Source of the DNA: Chitinophaga arvensicola
GTDB taxonomy: Bacteria > Bacteroidota > Bacteroidia > Chitinophagales > Chitinophagaceae
DNA: 64,000 nt
Assembly (NCBI RefSeq): GCF_900110835.1
Contig: NZ_FOJG01000001.1
Span: 2,759,499-2,823,498 of the forward strand
Direction of reading: 5' to 3'
The notes under the pieces are model-generated. The model had not been told where the DNA came from. It saw only the letters and a list, made by a program, of their open reading frames with translations, and searched no databases. Shown here piece after piece: positions 1 to 8,334 of the stretch. The translations under genes and the position numbers were made by a program. The stretch's first letter is position 1. Every line of letters starts with the position of its first letter.

Positions 1-1350
1 ATCCAGGCTTTCTTCTTCTTCGTAGTAGAAAGCGCGTACGCCCCAGCTCAGGCTCAACTGGTTCACCAGTGATCTTTCTTTGGTAAAGATATAGAGTGGG
101 CTGCGCGGACGGTAGCTACTCAGCATAAAGCCGGTGTAGCCGCTCTGGGTCATACCGATGAGGGCATCTGCATCCAGATCTTCCGCAATTTTACATGCGT
201 TGTAGCACAGTGCATCGCTGAGGAAGGTAGGAGAGTGGCGGTGAGGGATCAGGTTACGGTTGTAAATGATCGCTTCTTTTTCCACTTCCTGGATGATTTT
301 GTTCATGGTCTGGATTACCAGTTCAGGGAACATACCGGTAGCAGTTTCACCGCTGAGCATCACCGCGTCGGCACCTTCGAGTACGGCGTTAGCCACATCG
401 GTGATTTCACTACGGTTTGGACGGGTGCGGTCCATCATGCTTTCCATCATCTGTGTAGCCACGATAACAGGTTTTGCACGGTGGATACATTTGCGGATAA
501 TATCTTTCTGAATCATCGGGATCTGCTCTACAGGCAGTTCCACACCGAGGTCACCACGGGCGATCATTACGCCATCGCTTTCCCAGATGATTTCTTTCAG
601 ATTCTGTATAGCTTCAGGTTTCTCGATTTTAGAGATCACCTTCATTTTAGAGTTGCGGGCCTCCAGGCGTTTGCGCAGTTCAGACAGATCTTTTACGCTT
701 CTTACAAAAGAGAGTGCTACCCAGTCACATTCATGATCAATGATGAATTCCAGGTCAATAATATCTTTTTCTGTCAGTGCAGGGAGGGAGATTTTAGTAT
801 CCGGGAGGTTGAAGCCTTTTTTGGAAGACAGTACACCTGGTAAGGAAACTTCTGCTTTGATTTCACCGTTGGCGGTGATTTCTTTTACAATGGTTTCGAT
901 TTTACCATCGTCGAGCAGAATTTTCTGGCCGGGTCTGAGATCTTTATACAGGTCAGGGTAGGAAACGTAAATTTTTTCCATGTTGCCCACCAGCTTTTCG
1001 TTCACGAAAGTGAGGATATCACCTTTCTTCAGCGGCAGGGCATTGTTTTCGATTTCACCTACACGCAGTTTTGGTCCCTGGAGATCGGCCAGGATAGCCA
1101 CAGTGTATGGTTCTGTTTTATTGATCTGACGGATATATTCAATAATCCGCAGTTTATCTTCGTGCGAGCCGTGTGAAAAGTTGAGGCGGAAAACGTTTAC
1201 GCCGGCTTTTACCAGTGTCAGCAGGCCTTCATAGGTGTCGCACGCGGGGCCTACAGTAGCCACGATTTTTGTTTTGTGCGAAGAGTGCTCTCTACCCGCA
1301 GCGTTATCCATCTGCTTGTGATAGTATTTCGAAAGATCCTTTGTACTCAT
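1..1350 (-). CDS. pyk: Pyruvate kinase, 3' end cut by window edge
   Basis: Cytosolic glycolytic enzyme converting phosphoenolpyruvate and ADP to pyruvate and ATP. Reading from ATG at 1350, 450 codons are visible, so little of a family-typical protein of about 475 residues is missing. Seen: the N-terminal TKIVATVGPA segment (about residues 27-36), NFSHGSHE near 57-64, LQGPKLR near 90-96, and the signature MIARGDLG at 262-269 of the phosphate/metal-binding barrel. The C-terminal allosteric domain begins but is not complete. It starts 12 bp after the stop of pfkA on the same strand, so the two are almost certainly co-transcribed, which pairs the two classical control points of glycolysis. Confidence 0.96.
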   Translation of the reverse strand, partial: MSTKDLSKYYHKQMDNAAGREHSSHKTKIVATVGPACDTYEGLLTLVKAGVNVFRLNFSHGSHEDKLRIIEYIRQINKTEPYTVAILADLQGPKLRVGEIENNALPLKKGDILTFVNEKLVGNMEKIYVSYPDLYKDLRPGQKILLDDGKIETIVKEITANGEIKAEVSLPGVLSSKKGFNLPDTKISLPALTEKDIIDLEFIIDHECDWVALSFVRSVKDLSELRKRLEARNSKMKVISKIEKPEAIQNLKEIIWESDGVMIARGDLGVELPVEQIPMIQKDIIRKCIHRAKPVIVATQMMESMMDRTRPNRSEITDVANAVLEGADAVMLSGETATGMFPELVIQTMNKIIQEVEKEAIIYNRNLIPHRHSPTFLSDALCYNACKIAEDLDADALIGMTQSGYTGFMLSSYRPRSPLYIFTKERSLVNQLSLSWGVRAFYYEEEESLD

Positions 1351-1362
1351 AAGTCTAATTTT

Positions 1363-2343
1363 TTAACTCGCAAGAATTTTAACAATCTTAAACCATTCGG
1401 GGTCAATTTCCTGTTTGGCTTTTACAGCTTTATCAAGAGGAGTGTAATGGATCTTGTCGTTGACAACACCGATCATTACATTATGGATGCCTTCGAGAAG
1501 GGCATCTACGGCTGCATAGCCCAGACGGCTGGCCAGAATACGATCTGTGCAGGTGGGAGCGCCGCCACGCTGGATATGTCCGAGGATACTTACCCGGGTG
1601 TCCAGCTGTGGGCACCTTTCTTTAATGATGCGACCAACTTCAGTAGCACCGCCGGTTTCATCACCTTCGGCCACTACAATCAGGTTAACCAGTTTTCTGC
1701 GGCGTTCGTTCGCCTGCAGTTCTTCAATAATGTCATTTACTTCCGTTTTGCGTTCAGGCAGCAATATATGCTCCGCACCAGTGGAAATGCCGCTGTGTAA
1801 TGCGATGTAACCGGCGTCACGGCCCATTACCTCAATTACAAACAAACGATCATGCGCATCCGCTGTGTCCCTGATTTTATCGATAGCTTCTACCGCAGTA
1901 TTCACCGCCGTATCAAAACCAATCGTAGAATCAGTCCCCGCAATGTCCTTGTCAATAGTACCAGGCAAGCCTATACAAGGAATGTCAAATTCCTGGCTGA
2001 ACTTTTGCGCACCATTGAACGAGCCGTCTCCACCGATGACTACCAGCCCGTCAATGTTGTGTTTTTTCAGATTTTCATAAGCCATTTTTCGCCCTTCATA
2101 TTCATAGAACTCTTTGCACCGGGCGGTCTTCAATATGGTGCCTCCGCGCTGAATAATGTTGGCCACTGACTTAGACTCCATTGGGAAAATTTCGTTCTTC
2201 AACATTCCCCTATAGCCGTACATAATGCCATACACATTCAGCTGATGATAAATGCCCGTTCTTACAACTGCACGAACTGCGGCGTTCATGCCAGGAGCAT
2301 CTCCTCCCGATGTAAGGACTGCAATGTTGTTCAGTTTTTTCAT
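1363..2343 (-). CDS. pfkA: ATP-dependent 6-phosphofructokinase
   Basis: Phosphorylates fructose 6-phosphate to fructose 1,6-bisphosphate. The 326-residue length fits the bacterial PfkA family (about 320). Seen: SGGDAPGMN at 12-20 for nucleotide binding; GGDGS at 104-108, where Gly rather than Asp after GGD marks ATP rather than pyrophosphate use; and TIDKDI at 129-134 with the catalytic Asp131 of the family. ATG at 2343 is the only sensible start and lies about 30 nt downstream of a candidate -7 box. It leads the pfkA-pyk operon, and is divergent from the prolyl oligopeptidase gene across a 138-bp spacer. Confidence 0.97.
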   Translation of the reverse strand: MKKLNNIAVLTSGGDAPGMNAAVRAVVRTGIYHQLNVYGIMYGYRGMLKNEIFPMESKSVANIIQRGGTILKTARCKEFYEYEGRKMAYENLKKHNIDGLVVIGGDGSFNGAQKFSQEFDIPCIGLPGTIDKDIAGTDSTIGFDTAVNTAVEAIDKIRDTADAHDRLFVIEVMGRDAGYIALHSGISTGAEHILLPERKTEVNDIIEELQANERRRKLVNLIVVAEGDETGGATEVGRIIKERCPQLDTRVSILGHIQRGGAPTCTDRILASRLGYAAVDALLEGIHNVMIGVVNDKIHYTPLDKAVKAKQEIDPEWFKIVKILAS

Positions 2344-2375
2344 ATAAATTGCTAAAAAAATATCTTAAAGGCGCA

Positions 2376-2383
2376 CAAAAATA
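2376..2383 (-). promoter_or_regulatory. Candidate -7 box of the pfkA-pyk promoter
   Basis: On the minus strand these eight bases read TATTTTTG, an exact match to the Bacteroidota -7 consensus TAnnTTTG. The box ends 32 nt before the pfkA ATG. No convincing TTG -33 element is found at the usual 19-bp spacing (the bases there read GTTA), so the call rests on the -7 box and its position. Confidence 0.4.
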
Positions 2384-2481
2384 ACATTTTGCAATTGTTT
2401 TCTAACTGTTATCTGATGAAATAACCTAAATTTTTAATTTCCATCAAACAAAGTAGCTAAAATTTTTAAAAAATATTACGC

Positions 2482-4605
2482 ATGTTAAATAAAAATAATA
2501 AACGGTGGATCTTTATGGGCGTGAGTTTAATAGCCGGACAGGCAATGGCACAACAACAAAACATCACTTATCCGGACTCAAAAAAAGTAGATTCGGTAGA
2601 TAATTATCACGGTACAAGTGTGGCAGATCCATACCGGTGGCTGGAAGACGATCATAGCGCCGAAACCAAGGCATGGGTAGACGCCCAGAACAAGGTAACA
2701 GAAAACTATCTCTCCCAGATCCCCTTCCGGGGCGAAATCCGGAAAAGACTGGAAGAATTGTGGAATTACCCGAAAAATGGCGCCCCCACCAAACATGGCA
2801 ATTATTATTACTTCTTTAAAAATGATGGTCTCCAGAATCAATCCATCCTTTACCGCTCCGCTACCTTAGGCGGCAGCGCCAGCGTTTTCCTGGATCCAAA
2901 CAAACTTTCTTCGGCCGGTACTACCGCCCTGGGAGGGATGTCGTTTTCGAAAGACGGGAAATATGTGGCCTACTCCCTTTCCAAAGCCGGCTCCGACTGG
3001 CAGGAAATCTTCATCATGGACGTAGCCAGCGGCCAACTGCTGTCTGACAAACTGGAATGGGTAAAGTTCAGCGGTCTCGCCTGGAGAGGTAACGGTATCT
3101 ATTACAGCCGTTACGACAAACCCGACGAACAAAGCAAACTGTCTAAAAAGAATGAATTCCAGAAAGTATATTACCACCAGCTGGGAGATCCGCAGGAAAA
3201 AGATGAACTGGTATATGTGGATAAAGAACATCCTCTCCGTAACGCAGGTGTAGAAGTGACGGAAGATGAACGCTTCCTTATCCTCTCTACAACAGAGGGT
3301 ACCTCGGGCCGTGAACTATGGTACCGCGACCTGCAGAATCCTGCACAGAAGGAATTTGCCTTGCTCGTAAAGGGTTTCGCGAATGAACCGGATGTGATAG
3401 ATAATTATGGAGATAAACTCCTGGTGCGCACCAATCATAATGCACCTAATTATAAAGTTGTACTCATCGATCCCGCCCATCCGGAAGAATCCAACTGGAA
3501 AGTGATTGTACCTGAAAAGAAAGAAGCTCTTCAGGGCGTAGGTACTGCTGGTGGCAAATTATTCCTGAACTATCTGAAAGATGCTTCTACCCGTGTATAT
3601 CAATATGATTACAACGGCAAACTGGAGCATGAAGTGAAATTGCCGGGTATCGGAACCGCCAGTGGCTTTGGCGGTAAAAAAGAGGACAAGGAATTTTTCT
3701 ATACCTATACCTCCTTTGTAACACCTCCGCAGGTATATAAATATGATATCAGCTCCGGCGCCTCTGCCTTATATGATAAAGCGGATGTAAAATTCAACCC
3801 GGCGCAGTATGAAACCAAACAGGTATTCTTCAAAAGTGCTGATGGTGAAAGCGTACCCGTATTCCTGTCTTATAAGAAAGGGCTCCGGTTAAATGGCAAC
3901 AACCCCGTGTTACTCTATGGTTACGGTGGATTCAATATCGCCATCACTCCTTCTTTCAGTGTATCCAATCTTTACTTCATGGAACAGGGAGGCATATACG
4001 CAGTTGTTTCCCTGAGAGGCGGCAGTGAATATGGAGAAGCCTGGCACAAAGGCGGTATGATGGACAAGAAGCAGAATGTATTCAACGATTTTATTGGTGC
4101 TGCCGAATACCTGATCAAAGCGAAATACACGAATCCCGGTAAGATTGCCATCCGTGGCGGATCTAATGGTGGTTTGCTGGTAGGCGCCTGTATGACACAG
4201 CGTCCTGAACTATTCAAGGTAGCGCTGCCTGCGGTAGGCGTAATGGATATGCTGCGCTTTCAGAAATTCACCATCGGCTGGGCCTGGGCGGTGGAGTATG
4301 GTAGCAGCGACAACGCAGAACAATTTAAATACCTGCTGAAATACTCTCCGTTGCATAACCTGAAACCAGGTACCGCTTATCCGGCCACACTGATCACGAC
4401 AGCTGATCATGATGATCGCGTGGTACCGGCACACTCCTTCAAGTTTGCAGCCACCCTGCAGGCCGACAACGCAGGTCCTAATCCGACCCTGATCCGTATT
4501 GAAACACAGGCAGGCCACGGCGCCGGTAAGCCAACATCTAAAATGATTGATGAAGCCGCCGATATCTGGGCATTTACCATGTACAACCTTGGAATGCACA
4601 AGTAA
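2482..4605 (+). CDS. Secreted prolyl oligopeptidase family serine peptidase (S9A)
   Basis: Cleaves peptides after proline and is probably periplasmic. The 707-residue protein starts with a signal peptide (basic KNNKR, hydrophobic core, cut after AMA near residue 24). A seven-bladed propeller region follows, then a C-terminal alpha/beta hydrolase. Seen catalytic triad: Ser561 in GGSNGG, Asp in DHDDRVVP (residues 642-649, most likely Asp644), and His679 in AGHGAG. Length matches prolyl endopeptidases with an added signal peptide. It is a single-gene unit closed by a strong terminator at 4622. A role in peptide scavenging is inferred from the family. Confidence 0.93.
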   Translation: MLNKNNKRWIFMGVSLIAGQAMAQQQNITYPDSKKVDSVDNYHGTSVADPYRWLEDDHSAETKAWVDAQNKVTENYLSQIPFRGEIRKRLEELWNYPKNGAPTKHGNYYYFFKNDGLQNQSILYRSATLGGSASVFLDPNKLSSAGTTALGGMSFSKDGKYVAYSLSKAGSDWQEIFIMDVASGQLLSDKLEWVKFSGLAWRGNGIYYSRYDKPDEQSKLSKKNEFQKVYYHQLGDPQEKDELVYVDKEHPLRNAGVEVTEDERFLILSTTEGTSGRELWYRDLQNPAQKEFALLVKGFANEPDVIDNYGDKLLVRTNHNAPNYKVVLIDPAHPEESNWKVIVPEKKEALQGVGTAGGKLFLNYLKDASTRVYQYDYNGKLEHEVKLPGIGTASGFGGKKEDKEFFYTYTSFVTPPQVYKYDISSGASALYDKADVKFNPAQYETKQVFFKSADGESVPVFLSYKKGLRLNGNNPVLLYGYGGFNIAITPSFSVSNLYFMEQGGIYAVVSLRGGSEYGEAWHKGGMMDKKQNVFNDFIGAAEYLIKAKYTNPGKIAIRGGSNGGLLVGACMTQRPELFKVALPAVGVMDMLRFQKFTIGWAWAVEYGSSDNAEQFKYLLKYSPLHNLKPGTAYPATLITTADHDDRVVPAHSFKFAATLQADNAGPNPTLIRIETQAGHGAGKPTSKMIDEAADIWAFTMYNLGMHK

Positions 4606-4621
4606 TAGGAGATAACTGATT

Positions 4622-4679
4622 AGCTTTTAGCTGTTATAAAAATGCATTGCATTTGATGAACAGCTAAAAGCTTTTTTTT
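4622..4679 (+). terminator. Strong rho-independent terminator after the prolyl oligopeptidase
   Basis: A perfect 14-bp inverted repeat (arms 4622-4635 and 4659-4672) is followed by a run of eight T. The 23-nt loop carries its own 6-bp hairpin (AAATGC-ATT-GCATTT), so the RNA folds as a nested double hairpin. It lies 17 bp after the stop codon. Confidence 0.9.
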
Positions 4680-4715
4680 CTTATCTTTAGCAATAGCGTA
4701 TTGAATAATGGCTTT

Positions 4716-5615
4716 ATGAAGGTACTTATAACTGGTAGTAACGGATTATTGGGACAACATCTGATCCCCCTTTTTCTGCAAGATGGAAAGTATGATGTGA
4801 TAGCCACTGGCAGAGGCCCTAATCGTTTTCCCCTGCGGGATAAGTATACCTATGAGGCGGTGAACCTCCGGGATGCCGGCAGTGTAAAGCAACTGGTAGA
4901 AAAACATAAGCCAGATATCATTATTCATGGCGGCGCTATGTCGCAGGTAGATGATTGCGAAAAGAATAAAGACGCCTGCTGGGATACCAACGTAGGCGCT
5001 ACACGTTATCTTGTACATGCCGCTGAAAGCTGTAATGCCTTCTTCATTTTCCTGTCTACCGACTTTGTATTCGATGGTTTACAGGGCCCTTACAGTGAAG
5101 ATGCTACCGTAAATCCTATCAATTATTATGGTACCAGTAAAGTAGCTGCTGAACGGCTGGTTATCAACAGTAAACTGCAATGGGCCATTGTCCGTACCGT
5201 ACTCGTATACGGTGTGGTGGCAGATCCGCATCGTAATAACATGATTACCTGGGTAAAGAACAACCTGCAACAGGGTAAGAAAGTGAAAGTGGTAGATGAC
5301 CAATGGCGTACCCCAACATTATGTCATGATCTGGCGCAAGGTTGTTTGCTGATTGCAGATAAAAAAGCAGCCGGTTTCTTCAACATCTCCGGAAATGAAA
5401 TCCTGACTCCTTATGATATGGCCATCCAAACGGCCGAATACTTCAAACTCGATACTTCTCTTGTAGAAAAGATCAGTGCTAAAACGCTGGCGCAACCTGC
5501 GGCCCGTCCTGCTAAAACAGGTTTACTGATCGATAAGGCGGCAAAAGAGCTGGGATACCAGCCCCGTTCTTTCGCGGAGGGGCTGGAAATTGTAGCAGGT
5601 GAAATAAAACCCTGA
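4716..5615 (+). CDS. NAD(P)-dependent sugar-nucleotide reductase, RmlD-like SDR
   Basis: Extended short-chain dehydrogenase of the dTDP-4-dehydrorhamnose reductase (RmlD) family, 299 residues from ATG 4716. An in-frame TTG at 4701 would add five residues, but the family starts directly at the MKVLITG strand. Seen: Rossmann motif TGSNGLLG at 6-13, STDFVFDG near 114-121, and the catalytic YGTSK (Tyr138, Lys142). No other dTDP-rhamnose gene (rmlA, rmlB, rmlC) is adjacent, so the exact substrate is open. RmlD-like reductases outside rmlABC clusters are common in Bacteroidota. It converges on the next gene with 3 bp between stop codons. Confidence 0.85.
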   Translation: MKVLITGSNGLLGQHLIPLFLQDGKYDVIATGRGPNRFPLRDKYTYEAVNLRDAGSVKQLVEKHKPDIIIHGGAMSQVDDCEKNKDACWDTNVGATRYLVHAAESCNAFFIFLSTDFVFDGLQGPYSEDATVNPINYYGTSKVAAERLVINSKLQWAIVRTVLVYGVVADPHRNNMITWVKNNLQQGKKVKVVDDQWRTPTLCHDLAQGCLLIADKKAAGFFNISGNEILTPYDMAIQTAEYFKLDTSLVEKISAKTLAQPAARPAKTGLLIDKAAKELGYQPRSFAEGLEIVAGEIKP

Positions 5616-5618
5616 CGG

Positions 5619-6560
5619 TTAAAATTCCAGGTGCACCTTTTTATCGGTAAATATTTTCTGAACGCTATCGCGTTGCTGTGTAGTATCAGCGGCTAAAGTG
5701 TGGAGCGCTACGGCTGTTCTGAACAGGCTGTCTCTTTTATATACCACCAGTTCCCTTCCGTAAATTTTTTGCTTCTTTTGTATTTTCACTGCTGCGCTGC
5801 TGTCTTTGTAACTATCCAGCACGGCGTAATAATCAATTGGTGTAATAGCCGCTTTTGCCGCAGAATCGGCGATAGCTTGTTGTATGGAGTCCGCAGCAGC
5901 GGCCATCTGCTGGGTGGTGGTTGAATCCATATTCACGGGTGGAGCGGACTCAGATACGGCGGTTGACACACTGGAAATATACCACCAGGCGGCCAGTCCT
6001 ATTACGATAGCAGCGATGGGAATACCTGCCCACCACCATTTAAAACCGCTTTCTTCGGTAACCGCTTCCAGCGTTTCTTCCACTTCTTCTGTCATAATGG
6101 GTTCCAGCGCTTCGGCAGGAGGCGGTGGTACAAATGCAGCAGTTGTGTTGCGGTTATCTGTACGCTCAATAGGCGTAATATCCAGGGTATCTTTTTCTAT
6201 GGGTAATTCTTCCGCATGGAAGTGAATGTTGCCGGCAAAATCTCCCTGTAGCTGGCCTATGCCGGGCAGCACCAATGGCTTGCCGGATTGGAGATCTGCT
6301 TTCAGTTCTTCCAGGTATTTCTCCAGTTTCCGCTGCGCTACTGCGGGTACCAGGTTTTCTTTCAGGGCAATCCATTCTACACAGGAGCCATCATCCTGCC
6401 ATTGCTGGGTGAACATCACCTGTTCGCGCGGAGCTGTCAGCGTTTGTGCATTCGTGTTATAGTGCGCCGGAAAATGCTGTACTGAAAATGTTCCCAGCTG
6501 TGGTACCACACAAACCCGCTGTTTAAACAGCACTTCCTGGATATATTGCTGAAGTATCAA
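5619..6560 (-). CDS. HU-CCDC81-type membrane protein with SPOR-like C-terminus
   Basis: A 313-residue bitopic inner-membrane protein. Residues 1-60 and about 70-125 look like the paired HU-CCDC81 domains described in Bacteroidota: VVPQLGTFSV near 18-27 and VLPGIGQLQG near 97-106 are the beta-arm repeats. An acidic, proline-rich linker follows, then one transmembrane helix at about 175-196 (WWWAG to WWYIS). Residues 243-312, starting DYYAVLDSYKD, resemble a divergent SPOR peptidoglycan-binding domain. This would put the HU-like part in the cytoplasm and the SPOR-like part in the periplasm. It is the last gene of the TPR-barrel operon, 83 bp after the barrel gene. Molecular function is unknown. 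Confidence 0.7.
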   Translation of the reverse strand: MILQQYIQEVLFKQRVCVVPQLGTFSVQHFPAHYNTNAQTLTAPREQVMFTQQWQDDGSCVEWIALKENLVPAVAQRKLEKYLEELKADLQSGKPLVLPGIGQLQGDFAGNIHFHAEELPIEKDTLDITPIERTDNRNTTAAFVPPPPAEALEPIMTEEVEETLEAVTEESGFKWWWAGIPIAAIVIGLAAWWYISSVSTAVSESAPPVNMDSTTTQQMAAAADSIQQAIADSAAKAAITPIDYYAVLDSYKDSSAAVKIQKKQKIYGRELVVYKRDSLFRTAVALHTLAADTTQQRDSVQKIFTDKKVHLEF

Positions 6561-6643
6561 GTGGAGAATTTTTTGGTGAAAAATTCAGCGGATCCTGTCG
6601 TACCCGGCAGAGCCGGAATAAGGCAACATCCGCTGAAACGAAG

Positions 6644-8293
6644 TTAAAACTTAATCAGCACACCACCCACAATATTGAACCCGTAAGTAGGGTAGAGGTA
6701 ATACCGTTGGTAGTGGGTGTTGAACAGGTTATTGGCGTTCACCCAGAGGCCGAAGTTTTTGCTGATATCGTAAGACGCGCCTGCATTCAGGTCCCATGCG
6801 CCCTTGGTTTTGTCAAAGTCTTTGTTGGGAAGCAGGTAATAACTGCCGCTCAGCGCAAACAGGTCTGCATTCAGGTGTAATTTTTTAGCGATGGTATACT
6901 GTGCAAACAGATCGCCCTGAAAAGCAGGCAGGTGCCAGGGTTGTACCTCGGTTTCCTGCTTGTTATAGTTGTACCAGTCGAAGCTGACGCGTGCCTGGAA
7001 CTTTTCTTCTTCTATATACCCCACTTCAGCGTGCAGCTGGAAGGCGCGGAGCTGGGCTTCGTTACGGGTAGTGAATTTTTTGGTATCGGCACTGTCGTTT
7101 ACAAACAGCGGCATATTGTACCAGGTAACGGAAGCGAATTTGGTGTTATAGTTGAAATGACTGCCCAGTGTACCTTTAATACCAGTATACTTCTCTTCTA
7201 CGCGGGTATTGAGCATTTCACCCGGTAATCCGGCCAGGAAAGGGTTTTTGTTGGCCAGGTTGCGGTAGGTATTCTTTTCAAAGTAAGAAATCCATCCACT
7301 GCTCAGGATCAGTTTCTTACGGACCAGGTGCGACTCATTCACGATGTCCGGCAGCAGGTAGAACTTGCCGTTGCTCCAGGTTGGATTTACACCGGCATGC
7401 AGCACGAAACCGGGTTTCATGATGTCTACAGACGGATGGATGGAGGCGATGTTGTTATTGATAGCGCGGTTGCTGCCTTCTTTATAGGTAGAAAGGTCGA
7501 ATATACCTTCTGCCTTGATATAGATATCTTCAAACACCTGTTTGCGGATCGGTACTTTCAGCAGGAAAGTATTTTCTGTGCGCTTATAGGAATCGTTGAA
7601 AAGAATAAACTTCACTTCCGGCTGAAAGGTAAATGCCCAATCATTTTGTGGCCGGTTCTGCATGCCTACTTTCGCGGTGATCTGGTTAAAGGTTTGCTCC
7701 AGGTCTTTCTTTTTGAAATTGGCGGTATCGTGATTGTAGCCGTAGTAATGCACCGTATTGCGGTCGTACCCGATGCTGCCGTCGAACCGGAATTTTGGTA
7801 ACAGGTAAGTTCCGGCGGCCAGTACATTCAGGTTGCTGTAGTCCTGGTCGGGGATTTCCTTGCCTTTGGAGCCAGTGTAGTTCACGAACAGGCCATAGTT
7901 GTACATATCATGTCTGCCGCTACCAAATCCTGCCTGTACGTAGGGTGTTTTATAATTGCCATATCCCAGTTTTACGAAATTATTCTGGAGATAGGAAAGG
8001 GAGTCTTTACCCAATGCCAGCGGTTTAAGCGGCATAGCCTGGTACATGAAGTTCAGGTTCAATGCAGGAAGCTGGTATTTCAGTGAAGGCCTGCTGGTAT
8101 CAATTCCCGGTAAAGAAGCCGTGAGATTAAGTTTGTAGGCATCGCGGAGTTTGGGCTGATTGGTGGAAATGATATCGATCGTTTCCTGTTTCAGTCCTTC
8201 CTGTGCGGAGGCTTTCTGTGCAAACAATAATCCGGTCAGGCCCAGAGCCGATATGAAGAAAGTTCGTTTGTTATATATTGCTTGAATGTTCAT
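6644..8293 (-). CDS. Plugless TonB-dependent-receptor-like outer-membrane barrel
   Basis: 549 residues with a signal peptide (cut near ASAQE, residue 31). The rest is a series of alternating amphipathic strands rich in Tyr, Asn and Gly, ending in the outer-membrane C-terminal signature GGVLIKF. The sequence AGASYDISKNFGLWVNANNLFN near the end is typical of the last strands of TonB-dependent receptors. There is no recognisable plug domain or TonB box, and the length is about half that of a normal receptor. It sits 41 bp downstream of the TPR gene and is surely co-transcribed. Its role is inferred to be an envelope complex with the TPR protein rather than nutrient import. Confidence 0.72.
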   Translation of the reverse strand: MNIQAIYNKRTFFISALGLTGLLFAQKASAQEGLKQETIDIISTNQPKLRDAYKLNLTASLPGIDTSRPSLKYQLPALNLNFMYQAMPLKPLALGKDSLSYLQNNFVKLGYGNYKTPYVQAGFGSGRHDMYNYGLFVNYTGSKGKEIPDQDYSNLNVLAAGTYLLPKFRFDGSIGYDRNTVHYYGYNHDTANFKKKDLEQTFNQITAKVGMQNRPQNDWAFTFQPEVKFILFNDSYKRTENTFLLKVPIRKQVFEDIYIKAEGIFDLSTYKEGSNRAINNNIASIHPSVDIMKPGFVLHAGVNPTWSNGKFYLLPDIVNESHLVRKKLILSSGWISYFEKNTYRNLANKNPFLAGLPGEMLNTRVEEKYTGIKGTLGSHFNYNTKFASVTWYNMPLFVNDSADTKKFTTRNEAQLRAFQLHAEVGYIEEEKFQARVSFDWYNYNKQETEVQPWHLPAFQGDLFAQYTIAKKLHLNADLFALSGSYYLLPNKDFDKTKGAWDLNAGASYDISKNFGLWVNANNLFNTHYQRYYLYPTYGFNIVGGVLIKF

Positions 8294-8334
8294 GCTTTGT
8301 TGCGCTTAAATGTCAGATTCCAAAATCCGGGTGA

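Noticed and set aside
235..843. A 202-codon plus-strand frame inside the pyruvate kinase region
   Set aside because: Fully opposite to conserved pyk sequence including the catalytic motif; an antisense shadow.
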